This document shows, one piece after another, positions 5,219 to 5,236 of a stretch of DNA of 5,236 nt; within the stretch, counting starts at the first letter, position 1, and each line of letters starts with the position of its first letter. The notes below the pieces were generated by a model that saw only the letters and a list, made by a program, of their open reading frames with translations, searched no databases and was not told the origin of the DNA. The stretch covers positions 1-5,236 of the forward strand of contig JAEWCJ010000067.1 in the NCBI GenBank assembly GCA_023390695.1, given 5' to 3'. Source of the stretch: Pseudomonadota bacterium. GTDB taxonomy: Bacteria > Pseudomonadota > Alphaproteobacteria > Rhizobiales > Xanthobacteraceae. The position numbers and the translations under genes were made by a program.

Positions 5219-5236
5219 CAGCAACTCCTACCGCTG

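Noticed and set aside
1..5236. CRISPR array, tRNA/rRNA genes, insertion sequence or defence system
   Set aside because: No regularly spaced repeats, no RNA-gene signatures and no transposase, nuclease or toxin-like protein were seen on either strand.

Overview
The window reads as ordinary chromosomal DNA of a high-GC bacterium. The protein styles (a two-domain universal stress protein, a type II cation ATPase, a small cysteine-rich secreted KTSC protein, an AI-2E family permease) best fit an alphaproteobacterium, perhaps of the Rhizobiales. That placement is inferred from how the proteins read, not from a database search.

All four supported genes lie on the minus strand, so transcription runs from high to low coordinates. 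From right to left they are: (1) a small exported protein with a KTSC domain and six cysteines (4770-5168); (2) an intergenic stretch of about 0.55 kb with no convincing gene but several palindromes and repeats (4215-4769); (3) a 279-residue two-domain universal stress protein (3375-4214); (4) a gap of about 0.3 kb with a possible weak terminator, a palindrome and possible promoter elements (3069-3374); (5) a full-length type II P-type ATPase with nearly complete SERCA-like Ca2+ ligands (246-3068); (6) the first 45 codons of an AI-2E family transporter, which runs off the left edge (1-137).

The ATPase and the permease are separated by about 108 bases with no obvious terminator, so they may be co-transcribed. 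The universal stress protein has a wide upstream region and probably its own promoter. A stress protein beside a cation pump and a permease suggests a stress or membrane-homeostasis locus, but the sequence does not prove a shared function. I see no mobile element, CRISPR array, RNA gene, toxin-antitoxin pair or defence system. The most interesting parts are the repeat-rich leader upstream of the stress protein gene, the altered nucleotide-binding glycine motif in that protein, and the exported KTSC protein.
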